DNA of 64,000 bases from Myxococcus dinghuensis (GTDB lineage Bacteria > Myxococcota > Myxococcia > Myxococcales > Myxococcaceae): contig NZ_JAKCFB010000002.1 in the NCBI RefSeq assembly GCF_024198235.1, positions 124,001 through 188,000 of the forward strand, in the 5' to 3' direction. Position 1 is the first letter of the stretch. The number at the start of each line of letters is the position of its first letter. Of this stretch, positions 16,814 through 26,806 are shown piece after piece. The notes under the pieces were generated by a model that saw only the letters and a program-made list of their open reading frames with translations, was not told the DNA's origin and searched no databases. The position numbers and the translations under genes were made by a program.

Positions 16814-16997
16814 GACGACTCCATGGAAGGAGGAAGAATGGGGCGGAGAGCGGATGCACTACCCCTAGAGAGTGAGAAGGAAGCACACCCAGAGCCGCCC
16901 CGCGCAGACCCTATCAGGGCCCACGCTGGACCGCCACCGAGGCGCGCGTCCGGGACCTGCTAGGCTCCCCGCCGCGAACTCCAGACAGGAGCTGTCG

Positions 16998-17801
16998 ATG
17001 GCCACGAGGTCCGCTGTGTTGGCAGGGGTCTGTTGCGTGGGGTTGTCCGGCTGCGGCGTGGAGTCCGACACGGTCCATGAGACCGTCTCCAATCTCCAGG
17101 AGGCGGGCTTCCCCGCCAACGACATCCAGGTCGTCGACGGCACCGTCTATGTCGGGCAGGACGTGGTGGTGAGCCTCCTGGCCTCGCGCGAGCTGCTCGA
17201 CGAGCCGTCGGATGCCCCGGAGCTCTACCGGACCTCCAACCTGGTCTCGACCTCCATCCAGACCATCTACGTCCGTCCTGTCAGGCCCCTGGCGGCGACG
17301 GTCGTGGCCCAGCTCCACGAAGCCATCGCGAACTACAACGACCTGGGGCTCACGTTCGACTTCGTGTTCGCGCCCAATCCATGTGAGCTGGACCCCAACT
17401 GCCCGCCCCGCCCGCCCTACGCGAACATCGACCTGGTCATCAACCCGGTCCTGCCGGCTGGCGCGAGCGCGACCAGCTTGTTCCCCTCCGGAGGCAACCC
17501 GGGCGCGAGAATCGAACTGGGCCCTGGCGTCGCGCAGCTCGCGCCCAACATCCTCAAGCACCTCCTCACCCACGAGCTGGGCCACACCATCGGCCTGCGC
17601 CACGCGGACTACTTCAACCGGGCGATCAGTTGTGGCGGGACCAGCGTCAACGAGGGCAGCGGGAGCGTGGGCGCCATCCACATCGCGGGCACCCCGACGG
17701 GCGCATCACCCGGTGGCTCGATCATGAACACCTGCATCCCGGCGAACACCCCCGGAGAGTTCACCTCGACCGACATCACGGCACTGAACTTCTTGTACTG
17801 A
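16998..17801 (+). CDS. M57-type (HEIGH) zinc metalloprotease lipoprotein
   Basis: The protein is 267 aa from ATG 16998, chosen because it gives a lipoprotein signal (AGVCCVGLSGC, Cys19). The catalytic zinc motif HELGHTIGLRH is at 192-202 (ligands His192, His196, His202, base Glu193). A substrate-channel region (IQTIYVRPVRP ... LTFDFVFAPNP) precedes it and the conserved end SIMNTC ... FTSTDITALNFLY follows. This fits the dual-action HEIGH metallopeptidase family (Pfam Peptidase_M57), common in myxobacteria and thought to be secreted proteases. Tethering to the membrane fits a role in predation or surface processing. Confidence 0.85.
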   Translation: MATRSAVLAGVCCVGLSGCGVESDTVHETVSNLQEAGFPANDIQVVDGTVYVGQDVVVSLLASRELLDEPSDAPELYRTSNLVSTSIQTIYVRPVRPLAATVVAQLHEAIANYNDLGLTFDFVFAPNPCELDPNCPPRPPYANIDLVINPVLPAGASATSLFPSGGNPGARIELGPGVAQLAPNILKHLLTHELGHTIGLRHADYFNRAISCGGTSVNEGSGSVGAIHIAGTPTGASPGGSIMNTCIPANTPGEFTSTDITALNFLY

Positions 17802-18078
17802 CAGATGCGTCCCCGTCCCCCCGGGGCGGGATGTGCGCTGCGTCCGGAGAGGACGCCACCGCGTGCGACTCCGACGCGGGCCTGGATGTGGTGCGCCCGG
17901 AGCCCCTGAGAACGAGGCTCCCGGGAGCAGGCGCGCGGCGGCGCGGAGACGAGGCGCACCGCTTGCAAAGTGGGGGCTCGACCTCGCCGAGGTGTGCCGG
18001 GTCGGGGCCCGTTCCCGAGGCCCGCGACACACAGGGGTCAGCCGGTCGGGGCCGGCCCTGACACGCCCGCGCGGAGCC

Positions 18079-19443
18079 ATGCCCATGTCATGCATCTGGT
18101 GTGACCGAGGTACCTGCATCATCCCTGGACACGCCATCGTCCGGGAGTATCGCGTTCCCGAACCCGACGACGACCTCCCGCCCCTCGTCGACGAGCCCGA
18201 AGCCGAGCCCACGCCCATCCCCATCTTCGACCTGAGCGGGCGGAGCATGCGCCGGTTCCTGGGCCCGCCGCCCACCACCCCGCCCGTTCTCGAGCCGCTG
18301 CTCCGGCCACCGGCCTACACCCGGTTCTGGGACCTGCATCTGACCGACAGCAAGGGCTGGTACGACTTCGCCCTGAACATCCTCCCGGAGGTCCACTACC
18401 AGGAGCGCAAGAACCAGGACCGGCCCGGGTGGGTTCCCGGTGACGGCCGCATTCGCGTGTCGTGGCGCCTCGCGCACGCCTTCCGCGCCAGCCTCCGGGA
18501 GCAAATCCAGGCGCTACAGCGGATGATCGACTTCTGCCAGGCGCGACTCGACGAGGTCGCGCTGCTCGACAACACGCCCGCCCGCCGGCTGACCGTCTAT
18601 CTCCAGAACGACTTCGCGAAGGCCCTGGCCGCGCTCACGGAGCTTCCCAAACAACCCGAGGTCCAGAAGCAACTCTCGGTGTTCGGCCAGGCCATGGGTG
18701 ACTTGCAGGCGCTGTTGCAGGCGTGCTGGAGAAACCCCCAGAGCAGGGCCCTGGAGATCACCGCCATCCGGCAGCGGCTCGATACGCAGGGCTTCCTGCT
18801 GCGGGAGTTCCGCAACGAACTCACCCGACTGGAGGGGCGGCTCGAGGACTTCGACCCGGACGACGACGACGCGCCGGCCTCGAGCTACTTCTCCACCATC
18901 ATGTCGATGGAGGACATCGCCCGGCGGATGCCCTCCGGGCTCGGCGCCAGCATGGTGCGCTGGATCTCCGACACGAATCACCGCTGCAAGCTGCGCGTGA
19001 GCTCCCATGGAGATGGCAAGGGCAACCTCTTCATGGAGAACGACAGCATCCGGGGCGCGCTCGTCGGGGAGTGGCTGTACCAGAACGGCCTCGAGCCGGA
19101 CCGCCAGCCCACCGGTCAGCGCCAGGACCGGGCGGGCACGAAGGGCATCCTGGGACTGGTCACCATCAACCTGTCCATCTGCATGGGCGGACTCGGCTAC
19201 GACACCCAGTCGAGCACGCACGTCGCCGGAGCACTCCAGGTGCCCACGCAATACACCCGGCCCGGCGCGGGCTCCGCCGTGGAGCAGCTCGCCCAGTCCC
19301 TCGCCCACCACGGGGTCCACGGCATCGAGGTGACGGGCAGCAACCTCGTCGTCCGTGACGAAGGAGGTCGCCTGGGCGAGGTCGAAGGCGACAACTGGAC
19401 GCCCCTCGCGCATTCACCGCGCAAGGTCCGAGCCATCACCTGA
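18079..19443 (+). CDS. Unknown protein with caspase/CPD-like His-Cys pattern
   Basis: The protein is 454 aa from ATG 18079; the upstream in-frame sequence is Arg/Ala-rich and lacks coding character. The N-terminus has CIWCDRGTC. A proline-rich stretch leads to a helical middle (about 135-265) with coiled-coil character ending in an acidic run (DFDPDDDD). The last 170 residues alternate strands and short motifs: RVSSHGDGKGN (His310), LVTINLSICMGGLG (Cys368), then a helix and GVHGIEVTGSNLVVRDE. A strand-HG followed by strand-C is the signature of clan CD proteases (caspases, C80 toxin-processing domains). That relation is inference. No signal peptide is visible, and no close partner gene sits beside it. 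Confidence 0.55.
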   Translation: MPMSCIWCDRGTCIIPGHAIVREYRVPEPDDDLPPLVDEPEAEPTPIPIFDLSGRSMRRFLGPPPTTPPVLEPLLRPPAYTRFWDLHLTDSKGWYDFALNILPEVHYQERKNQDRPGWVPGDGRIRVSWRLAHAFRASLREQIQALQRMIDFCQARLDEVALLDNTPARRLTVYLQNDFAKALAALTELPKQPEVQKQLSVFGQAMGDLQALLQACWRNPQSRALEITAIRQRLDTQGFLLREFRNELTRLEGRLEDFDPDDDDAPASSYFSTIMSMEDIARRMPSGLGASMVRWISDTNHRCKLRVSSHGDGKGNLFMENDSIRGALVGEWLYQNGLEPDRQPTGQRQDRAGTKGILGLVTINLSICMGGLGYDTQSSTHVAGALQVPTQYTRPGAGSAVEQLAQSLAHHGVHGIEVTGSNLVVRDEGGRLGEVEGDNWTPLAHSPRKVRAIT

Positions 19444-19536
19444 CGCCGTCCACTCCGTGGGCGATTGCCCTCGGCGTCCCAGGACGCGCGGCCTATCTTC
19501 CCGCGGTCGAAGACACCTCGCTCCTGGAGTGGACGG

Positions 19537-20073
19537 ATGCCCGGACAGACGACGAAGAAGTCGGCGAAGGTCGCGAAGAAGGCGGTCGCGAAGCGCGCCG
19601 TGCGCAAGGCCCCGAAGGTCGCGGCGTCCAGGTCCGCCACGACGAGGCGCAAGGCCCCGAAGGCCGCCGGGGGCGCCGTCCTCCTGTCGGGTGGCAATCC
19701 GCAGATCGCCAAGGGCTACGGAGATACGCCCGTGCAGGCGTACATCGCGGCCATGCCGGGCTGGAAACGCGACGTCGGGCTCCGCCTGGATGCGCTCATC
19801 TCGGCCGCCGTCCCGGGCGTGAGCAAGGCGGTGAAGTGGAACTCGCCGCTGTATGGAGTCGAGGGCCAGGGTTGGTTCCTCGGCATCCATTGCTTCGCGA
19901 AGTACATCAAGGTGGCGTTCTTCCGCGGCACCTCGCTGCGTCCCGTCCCACCGGGTGAATCCAAGAGCCAGGACACGCGCTACCTCGACATCCGCGAGGA
20001 CACCTCGCTCGACGCGGCGCGGTTCACCGCCTGGGTGAAGCAGGCCAGCCGCCTGCCCGGCGAGCGGATGTGA
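19537..20073 (+). CDS. DUF1801 protein with basic histone-H1-like tail
   Basis: The protein is 178 aa. Residues 5-45 are a Lys/Ala/Arg-rich tail (TKKSAKVAKKAVAKRAVRKA and similar), unstructured and DNA-binding in character. The rest is a DUF1801 (YdhG-like) domain: AYIAAMPGWKRDVGLRLDALI, VSKAVKWNSPLYGVEG, WFLGIHCFAKYIKVAFFRG. The molecular role of the family is unclear. A second DUF1801 gene lies immediately downstream in convergent orientation. Confidence 0.75.
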   Translation: MPGQTTKKSAKVAKKAVAKRAVRKAPKVAASRSATTRRKAPKAAGGAVLLSGGNPQIAKGYGDTPVQAYIAAMPGWKRDVGLRLDALISAAVPGVSKAVKWNSPLYGVEGQGWFLGIHCFAKYIKVAFFRGTSLRPVPPGESKSQDTRYLDIREDTSLDAARFTAWVKQASRLPGERM

Positions 20074-20112
20074 CCGCCCCCCCACCGACGACCTCCGCCG
20101 CGCGGGCGGGGG

Positions 20113-20541
20113 CTACTTCACCCGCTTCCGGCTCGCGCTCCGCGCCTTCGGCTTGCTCTTCTTCTCGACGTTGAGCGCCACCGCGGCGCGGATGAGCGCC
20201 TTGAAGGCCGCCTCGTTGACCTTGCCGCCTTCGGGGATGTCGATGGCGCGGCGGACGTTCCCCTCGAGGCTGGAGTTGAAGAGCCCGGAGGGGTCCGGGA
20301 GCGCGGCGCCCTTGGCGAACGTCAGCTTGACCACGCTCTTGTAGGTCTCACCCGTGCAGAGGATGCCGTCGTGGGACCAGACGGGCGTCCCCATCCACTT
20401 CACCTCTTCGACGACCTCCGGGTCCGCCGCGTGGATGAGCTTGCGGAGCTTCGCGAGCGTGATTCCACGCCAGTCCCCCAGGGCCTGGATCTTCTCGTCG
20501 ATGAACGCGGATGCGGATTCAACGGGGGCGGGGCTCTTCAT
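20113..20541 (-). CDS. DUF1801 family protein
   Basis: The protein is 142 aa from ATG 20541, preferred because GGAG lies 6 bp upstream; an ATG four codons earlier (20553) is also possible. Features are LGDWRGITLAKLRKLIHAADPEVVEEVKWMGTPVWSHDG and VVKLTFAKGAALPDPSGLFN, standard for DUF1801, with a basic C-terminal tail (KKSKPKARSASRKRVK). It is a paralogue-type neighbour of the gene at 19537, with the basic extension at the opposite end. Confidence 0.75.
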   Translation of the reverse strand: MKSPAPVESASAFIDEKIQALGDWRGITLAKLRKLIHAADPEVVEEVKWMGTPVWSHDGILCTGETYKSVVKLTFAKGAALPDPSGLFNSSLEGNVRRAIDIPEGGKVNEAAFKALIRAAVALNVEKKSKPKARSASRKRVK

Positions 20542-20639
20542 GGACTGCTCCAACTCTCACAGGGGGGTGGACGGACAACATCCCCACTCCGACCGCCTGA
20601 CGCAACCCGCGCGGTGGCGTCAGGACAGGCCGTGTGGAA

Positions 20640-21062
20640 TCACGCGCTCGCCGTCGTGGTCTGCAGGCGGCGCCAGAAGAAATACGAGAGGCCCCAGAGC
20701 ACGCTGGTGCCCACCACCCAGCCCCAGGCCTCAGGCCCGTCCCCCACCGCGACATGGGCGATGAACGCCGAGGCGAGGTTGATGGCGAAACCGGCGTAGG
20801 CCCACTCCTTGAGCCGCGCCGGCACGGGCGCGAGCACCAGCACCACGCCGAGCAGCTTGGCCCACGAGAGTTCGACCCGGAAGTAGTCGGGGAAGCCGAG
20901 GTGGGTGAACGCCTGCGCCACCTGCGGCAGGTTGAGCTGCGCGTAGGCCGTGAAGCCCATCTGCAGGCAGAACAGCGCGGTGACGATCCAATAGGCGACC
21001 GTCATCCCCTTGGCGGTGGGCTTGGTGGCGACGAGGGCCGGATTGCGCAGGGTCGATTCCAT
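20640..21062 (-). CDS. DoxX-like small integral membrane protein
   Basis: The protein is 140 aa with four predicted membrane helices (VAYWIVTALFCLQMGFTAYA, LLGVVLVLAPVPARL, AYAGFAINLASAFIAHVAV, VVGTSVLWGLSYFFW). The motif FPDYFRVELSWAKLLGV is typical of the DoxX_2 group. These are inner-membrane proteins of unclear redox or stress function. It is the third gene of an ArsR-SRPBCC-DoxX operon, 12 bp after the SRPBCC stop. Confidence 0.75.
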   Translation of the reverse strand: MESTLRNPALVATKPTAKGMTVAYWIVTALFCLQMGFTAYAQLNLPQVAQAFTHLGFPDYFRVELSWAKLLGVVLVLAPVPARLKEWAYAGFAINLASAFIAHVAVGDGPEAWGWVVGTSVLWGLSYFFWRRLQTTTASA

Positions 21063-21074
21063 GGTCTTGTTCCT

Positions 21075-21662
21075 TCAGTCGTTCGAGGTGTTGGACGGCG
21101 TCGGGGACTCCGAGCCGAATTGGTGGGCGTACTCGGAGACCAGGCGCTGCCAGCCGCTGGACTTCATGGCCTCCGCGCCCGCGATGCGACCGAGCGGCTC
21201 GTGCGCCAGGAACGCCTCCAGGACGTCGAAGCAGATGTGCCATCCCGCGGCGCCCCACGAGATGAAGCCGCGCTGGATGTTGTGCCAGAGCGTCAGGCGC
21301 GTGCCGTCGCCGAAGGGCTCGAGCTCCCACCGGAGGTCTCCACCTCCCCAGCTGAACTCGAGCAGCTTCGGCGCCTCGGCCCGCTTCACGGTGGTCTCGG
21401 TCACCTGCGGCGTCGGCGCGCCGAGGGTCGACAGCGCCACCGGCCCCACGAAGGCCAGGCTCCGGCTGGCGTCGAAGGGCGCCCACTCGGACAGGTGCTC
21501 GGGCTCGGTCAGCGCCTCCCACACGAGCGCGGGCGGATGACGGAGGTCCCGCACGAGGACCAGCGTCCACTTCTCCCCCTCCTTCTGGACCCTCGCGCCC
21601 TTCGCGGCACCGGGGGCATACCTCTCACGGAGGCTCCTCGACTCTTTCTTGGTCTGGCTCAT
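21075..21662 (-). CDS. SRPBCC / AHSA1-like domain protein
   Basis: The protein is 195 aa with the AHSA1-type START fold: LVRDLRHPPALVWEALTEPEHLSEWAPFDASR, LLEFSWGGGDLRWELEPFGDGTRLTLWHN, and a C-terminal helix pair. Its start overlaps the ArsR-type stop by 4 bp. ArsR regulators directly fused or coupled to AHSA1 proteins are common in soil bacteria and usually form self-regulated units. Ligand unknown. Confidence 0.85.
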   Translation of the reverse strand: MSQTKKESRSLRERYAPGAAKGARVQKEGEKWTLVLVRDLRHPPALVWEALTEPEHLSEWAPFDASRSLAFVGPVALSTLGAPTPQVTETTVKRAEAPKLLEFSWGGGDLRWELEPFGDGTRLTLWHNIQRGFISWGAAGWHICFDVLEAFLAHEPLGRIAGAEAMKSSGWQRLVSEYAHQFGSESPTPSNTSND

Positions 21663-21991
21663 CGGCTCCCACCCTTCTTGGGGGTCTGCGCCATGCGATC
21701 GAGATGGCGTTCGAGTGCGTCCACGTGCGTCGCCCAGTAGCGCCGGAAGGGCGCGAGCCAGGCGTCGACCTCCATCAGCGGCTCCGGTCGAATCCGGTAG
21801 ACGCGCCGCTGGGCTTCGACTCGCGACTCCACGAAGCCCGCGTCACGCAACACCCGCAGGTGCTTGGACACCGAGGTCTGCGGCATCCGCAGCTGACGCT
21901 CGATCTCCCCGACGGACTGCTCCGACGCCGCCAGCAGGCTGAGGATGGCCCTGCGATTCGGCTCCGCGATGATCGCGAACGAAGATTCCAT
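21659..21991 (-). CDS. ArsR-family winged-helix repressor
   Basis: The protein is 110 aa from ATG 21991. MESSFAIIAEPNRRAILSLLAASEQSVGEIERQL then MPQTSVSKHLRVLRDAGFVESR is a standard ArsR helix-turn-helix; no metal-binding cysteines are present, so it is unlikely to sense metals. An upstream in-frame ATG at 22009 exists, but a good -10 hexamer overlaps its first codons and no RBS precedes it, so that start would not be on the transcript. The chosen start lies at the predicted transcription start, implying a leaderless mRNA. It heads an operon with the SRPBCC (4-bp overlap) and DoxX genes. Confidence 0.85.
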   Translation of the reverse strand: MESSFAIIAEPNRRAILSLLAASEQSVGEIERQLRMPQTSVSKHLRVLRDAGFVESRVEAQRRVYRIRPEPLMEVDAWLAPFRRYWATHVDALERHLDRMAQTPKKGGSR

Positions 21992-21998
21992 GCCTTCA

Positions 21999-22028
21999 TA
22001 TATACTCATCGATTCATATGACCGTCAA
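21999..22028 (-). promoter_or_regulatory. Promoter of the ArsR operon
   Basis: On the minus strand TTGACG (22028-22023) is followed by an 18-bp spacer and TATATA (22004-21999). Transcription would begin 6-8 bp further on, at or next to ATG 21991. Confidence 0.6.
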
Positions 22029-22037
22029 TTCATATGA
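22012..22037. promoter_or_regulatory. Tandem TCATATGA palindromes, probable ArsR operator
   Basis: ATTCATATGA occurs at 22012-22021 and again at 22028-22037, a 16-bp period. Each holds the perfect 8-bp palindrome TCATATGA. One site lies in the promoter spacer and the other abuts the -35. In such GC-rich DNA these AT-rich repeats stand out. Confidence 0.65.
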
Positions 22038-22184
22038 AGGGTCCGGCCTCGCTCCGGGGGTGGCGTCGGCCGGAATAGCGGCGGGCGGGCAGCCGTTCGC
22101 CCTGCCCTGTTCCGGGCGACGCTGGGGGCCGTCCACGCCCGCCCCTGGCGAGCCGCCCCCCCACACCCCTTGGAGCCACACGCC

Positions 22185-24623
<2,439 letters not shown>

Positions 24624-24817
24624 GGCGGACGCCCACCCACCGCGCCATGCAGCTCCGCCACGTGCGTCCCGCTCGATGACACGGTGACCCTCGCGGCGGG
24701 GCGTGCGCCCACGCCCCCATCGAGGACACTCACGGGGACCTGGAGGGGCGCCGGGACGATTCCACGCCCCTCGGACGTCGCTCGACGCGAAGGAACACGG
24801 TGGAAGAGAATCGCGCC

Positions 24818-25276
24818 ATGTCCACGCCCCCGCCACTGGAACGCCCACCCCGCAGGTGGCCCCTCGTCCTCGCCCTCGTCCTCCTGGGCGTGGTCGGCAC
24901 GTGGCTGTTCAGGAATCGCGAGGCGATGAGGCGCATGGGGCGAATCACCCAGGAGTCCCAGCGCATGGCCCGCGAATCCGTGAACGCGCCCGGGGCCGCC
25001 GAGCTGCGCGCGCTCGGTTGCAACCGCGCCGACATCATGGACATGCGGCGCATCTACGACATCGTCGGCATCGCCGACGCGGGCCCCGGAGGAGAGCTGG
25101 CCATCACCTGCAACCTCCGCGTCGGAATGGGCGAGCCTTCGTGTGCGCGGGTCGCCGCGGTGTACATCCAGGCCGTGGGAACGGCGGCCCAGCCTTTCAC
25201 GGCCCGCGTCCGCCGGGAGGAGACGAACCAGGACCTCTGCAGTGAGGTGTATGCGCGCGACGGCTCGCGGCTGTAG
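24818..25276 (+). CDS. Single-pass membrane protein of unknown function
   Basis: The protein is 152 aa from ATG 24818 with GGAAGAGAA upstream; a GTG six codons earlier is also possible. One hydrophobic helix near the N-terminus (WPLVLALVLLGVVGTWLF) is followed by a soluble domain with three cysteines (LGCNRADIMDM, ITCNLRVGMGEPSC) that could form disulfides outside the membrane. No family recognised. Confidence 0.6.
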   Translation: MSTPPPLERPPRRWPLVLALVLLGVVGTWLFRNREAMRRMGRITQESQRMARESVNAPGAAELRALGCNRADIMDMRRIYDIVGIADAGPGGELAITCNLRVGMGEPSCARVAAVYIQAVGTAAQPFTARVRREETNQDLCSEVYARDGSRL

Positions 25277-25377
25277 CCGCGGCGCGTCTTCCGTCAGCCA
25301 CGCCAACGGGCCCCTGGGCCGCCACCCATTCGCATCGCCCGGCAGACTTCACTCCCAGTCCGTCATAGTATGAAGGG

Positions 25378-26274
25378 GTGTCCCGCCTTCGCCCCTACCG
25401 CGATGTGGCTGACCTCGAGGCCATGGCCCGCCTCGTGACACGGGCGTGGGCGGAGCGTGGCCCCCACGTGGAGTGCACCGTGGGAGATTTGACCTGGCGA
25501 CTGCTGCGCAACGCCCGGGTCCTGCCCCAGGAAGACATCGCCCTGTGGGAGCAGGCCCCCGGGGAACTCGCCGGCTTCGCCTGGGCCTACGGGAACGGAG
25601 ATGTCGACCTGCTCGTCCACCCGCTCTCCCATGCGGAGGCCTTCGCGCAGGATGTGCTGCCCTGGGTCCGTGCCCGACATGGACAGACCTCGCGCCCGAC
25701 CACCGTGTGGGCCCTGGAGAGCAGCGAACCCTTGCTCATGGCGCTGCGACAGCGAGGCTGTCGGCGTGCGACGAACGGGTGCTATCTGCACCTCGCGATG
25801 CCATTACACGCCCCACTCGCTCCAGCACCGCCGCTCCCTCCGGGCTACCGGATACGCGAGGTGCTCGGCCCCGACGAGGTGGCCGCGCGGGCGCTCGTGC
25901 ACCGGCGAGGCTTCGGCTCCGAGCGGGTGACGACGGAGGTCTATGCGCGGCTCATGGCGGCACCGCGCTATCAGCGCGCCCTGGACCTCGTCGCGGAGGC
26001 GCCCGATGGGAGCCTCGCGGCCTGCGTGCTGGGTTGGCTCGACGACCCCCACGCCGTGGGCGAGTTCGAACCCGTGGCCTGCGCCCCGGAGCACCGGCGA
26101 CGCGGTCTCGTACGCGCGCTCCTGCACGAGGGGCTGGAGCGGATGCGGAGGATGGGCGCCCGCCAGGCCATCGTGTACGCCTTCGAGGGCACCCCGGCCT
26201 CCGTCGCGCTCTACCGGTCCGCGGGCTTCACGGTGGTGGACCGCAACCTCGGCCATATCCCCGAGGCCGCCTGA
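25378..26274 (+). CDS. Tandem GNAT N-acetyltransferase
   Basis: The protein is 298 aa from GTG 25378, supported by the family-like start RLRPYRDVADLEAMARLV. Two GNAT folds are joined: the first half (1-140) lacks an obvious acetyl-CoA loop. The second (about 150-298) has it: FEPVACAPEHRRRGLVRALLHEGLERM (R/Q-x-x-G-x-G/A type) and ALYRSAGFTVVDRNL. Such tandem GNATs usually have one active and one degenerate half. Substrate unknown; no obvious operon partner. Confidence 0.75.
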   Translation: MSRLRPYRDVADLEAMARLVTRAWAERGPHVECTVGDLTWRLLRNARVLPQEDIALWEQAPGELAGFAWAYGNGDVDLLVHPLSHAEAFAQDVLPWVRARHGQTSRPTTVWALESSEPLLMALRQRGCRRATNGCYLHLAMPLHAPLAPAPPLPPGYRIREVLGPDEVAARALVHRRGFGSERVTTEVYARLMAAPRYQRALDLVAEAPDGSLAACVLGWLDDPHAVGEFEPVACAPEHRRRGLVRALLHEGLERMRRMGARQAIVYAFEGTPASVALYRSAGFTVVDRNLGHIPEAA

Positions 26275-26308
26275 GCCCGCGCTCCGTCACGGCGCGGGCC
26301 CGGCGCAC

Positions 26309-26665
26309 TCAAAGCGCCAGGAGGACCTCCACCTGGGCCTTCAGGACACGAGCCTCCTCGTGTCGGCCGAGCCCGGTATAGAGGGCCTCCGCCGCCCGCC
26401 GCTCCCGGACCTCTTTCTGGATGAGGGCGTCCACCGCCTCGGGTGACAGCACCAGGCGTGGCACTTCCCCACTCCCGAGGCCGCCCGCGCTTCCTGCAAT
26501 CACGCCCCCCACCTGGGCGGGGGCGACACTCACGTCGGGAGCCTCCGCGTTGTCGAGGGCCGCCAGCGTCTCACGGAGCACCGCCGCGGCAGGCGCGTTT
26601 CGCGCCTTCATCGCGTCCTTCATCGCGGCACGCAGCACCGACTTCCATTCATGAATCGTCCTCAT
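26309..26665 (-). CDS. GatB/YqeY domain protein
   Basis: The protein is 118 aa from ATG 26665 (MRTIHEWKSVLRAAMKDAMKARN); a start seven codons earlier is less likely. The tail-like helical domain (VLRETLAALDNAEA ... ALIQKEVRERRAAEALYTGLGRHEEA) is that of YqeY/GatB C-termini, which bind tRNA in amidotransferases. Stand-alone copies have unclear function. It is divergent from the radical SAM operon. Confidence 0.75.
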   Translation of the reverse strand: MRTIHEWKSVLRAAMKDAMKARNAPAAAVLRETLAALDNAEAPDVSVAPAQVGGVIAGSAGGLGSGEVPRLVLSPEAVDALIQKEVRERRAAEALYTGLGRHEEARVLKAQVEVLLAL

Positions 26666-26806
26666 GCGGCCACGATAGGGACACACACCCCACCAAGAAA
26701 GTCACGAGCATCACGCCTTCCCGGCGAGCAACCGCTCGGCGGGGCCACCCGCCATGGTTCGTGTACCATTGACACCAAGCAGCGACCTTGCGAGAGTCGC
26801 CCAGGC

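Noticed and set aside
14270-16963. Long plus-strand frame over the RING-TerD gene (897 codons)
   Set aside because: Gln/Arg/His-rich antisense translation with no domain; the minus strand has all RING ligands.
17802-18078. N-terminal extension of the caspase-like protein (to 17833)
   Set aside because: Translation is Arg/Ala/Gly-rich with no structure; the gap more likely holds the terminator and promoter.
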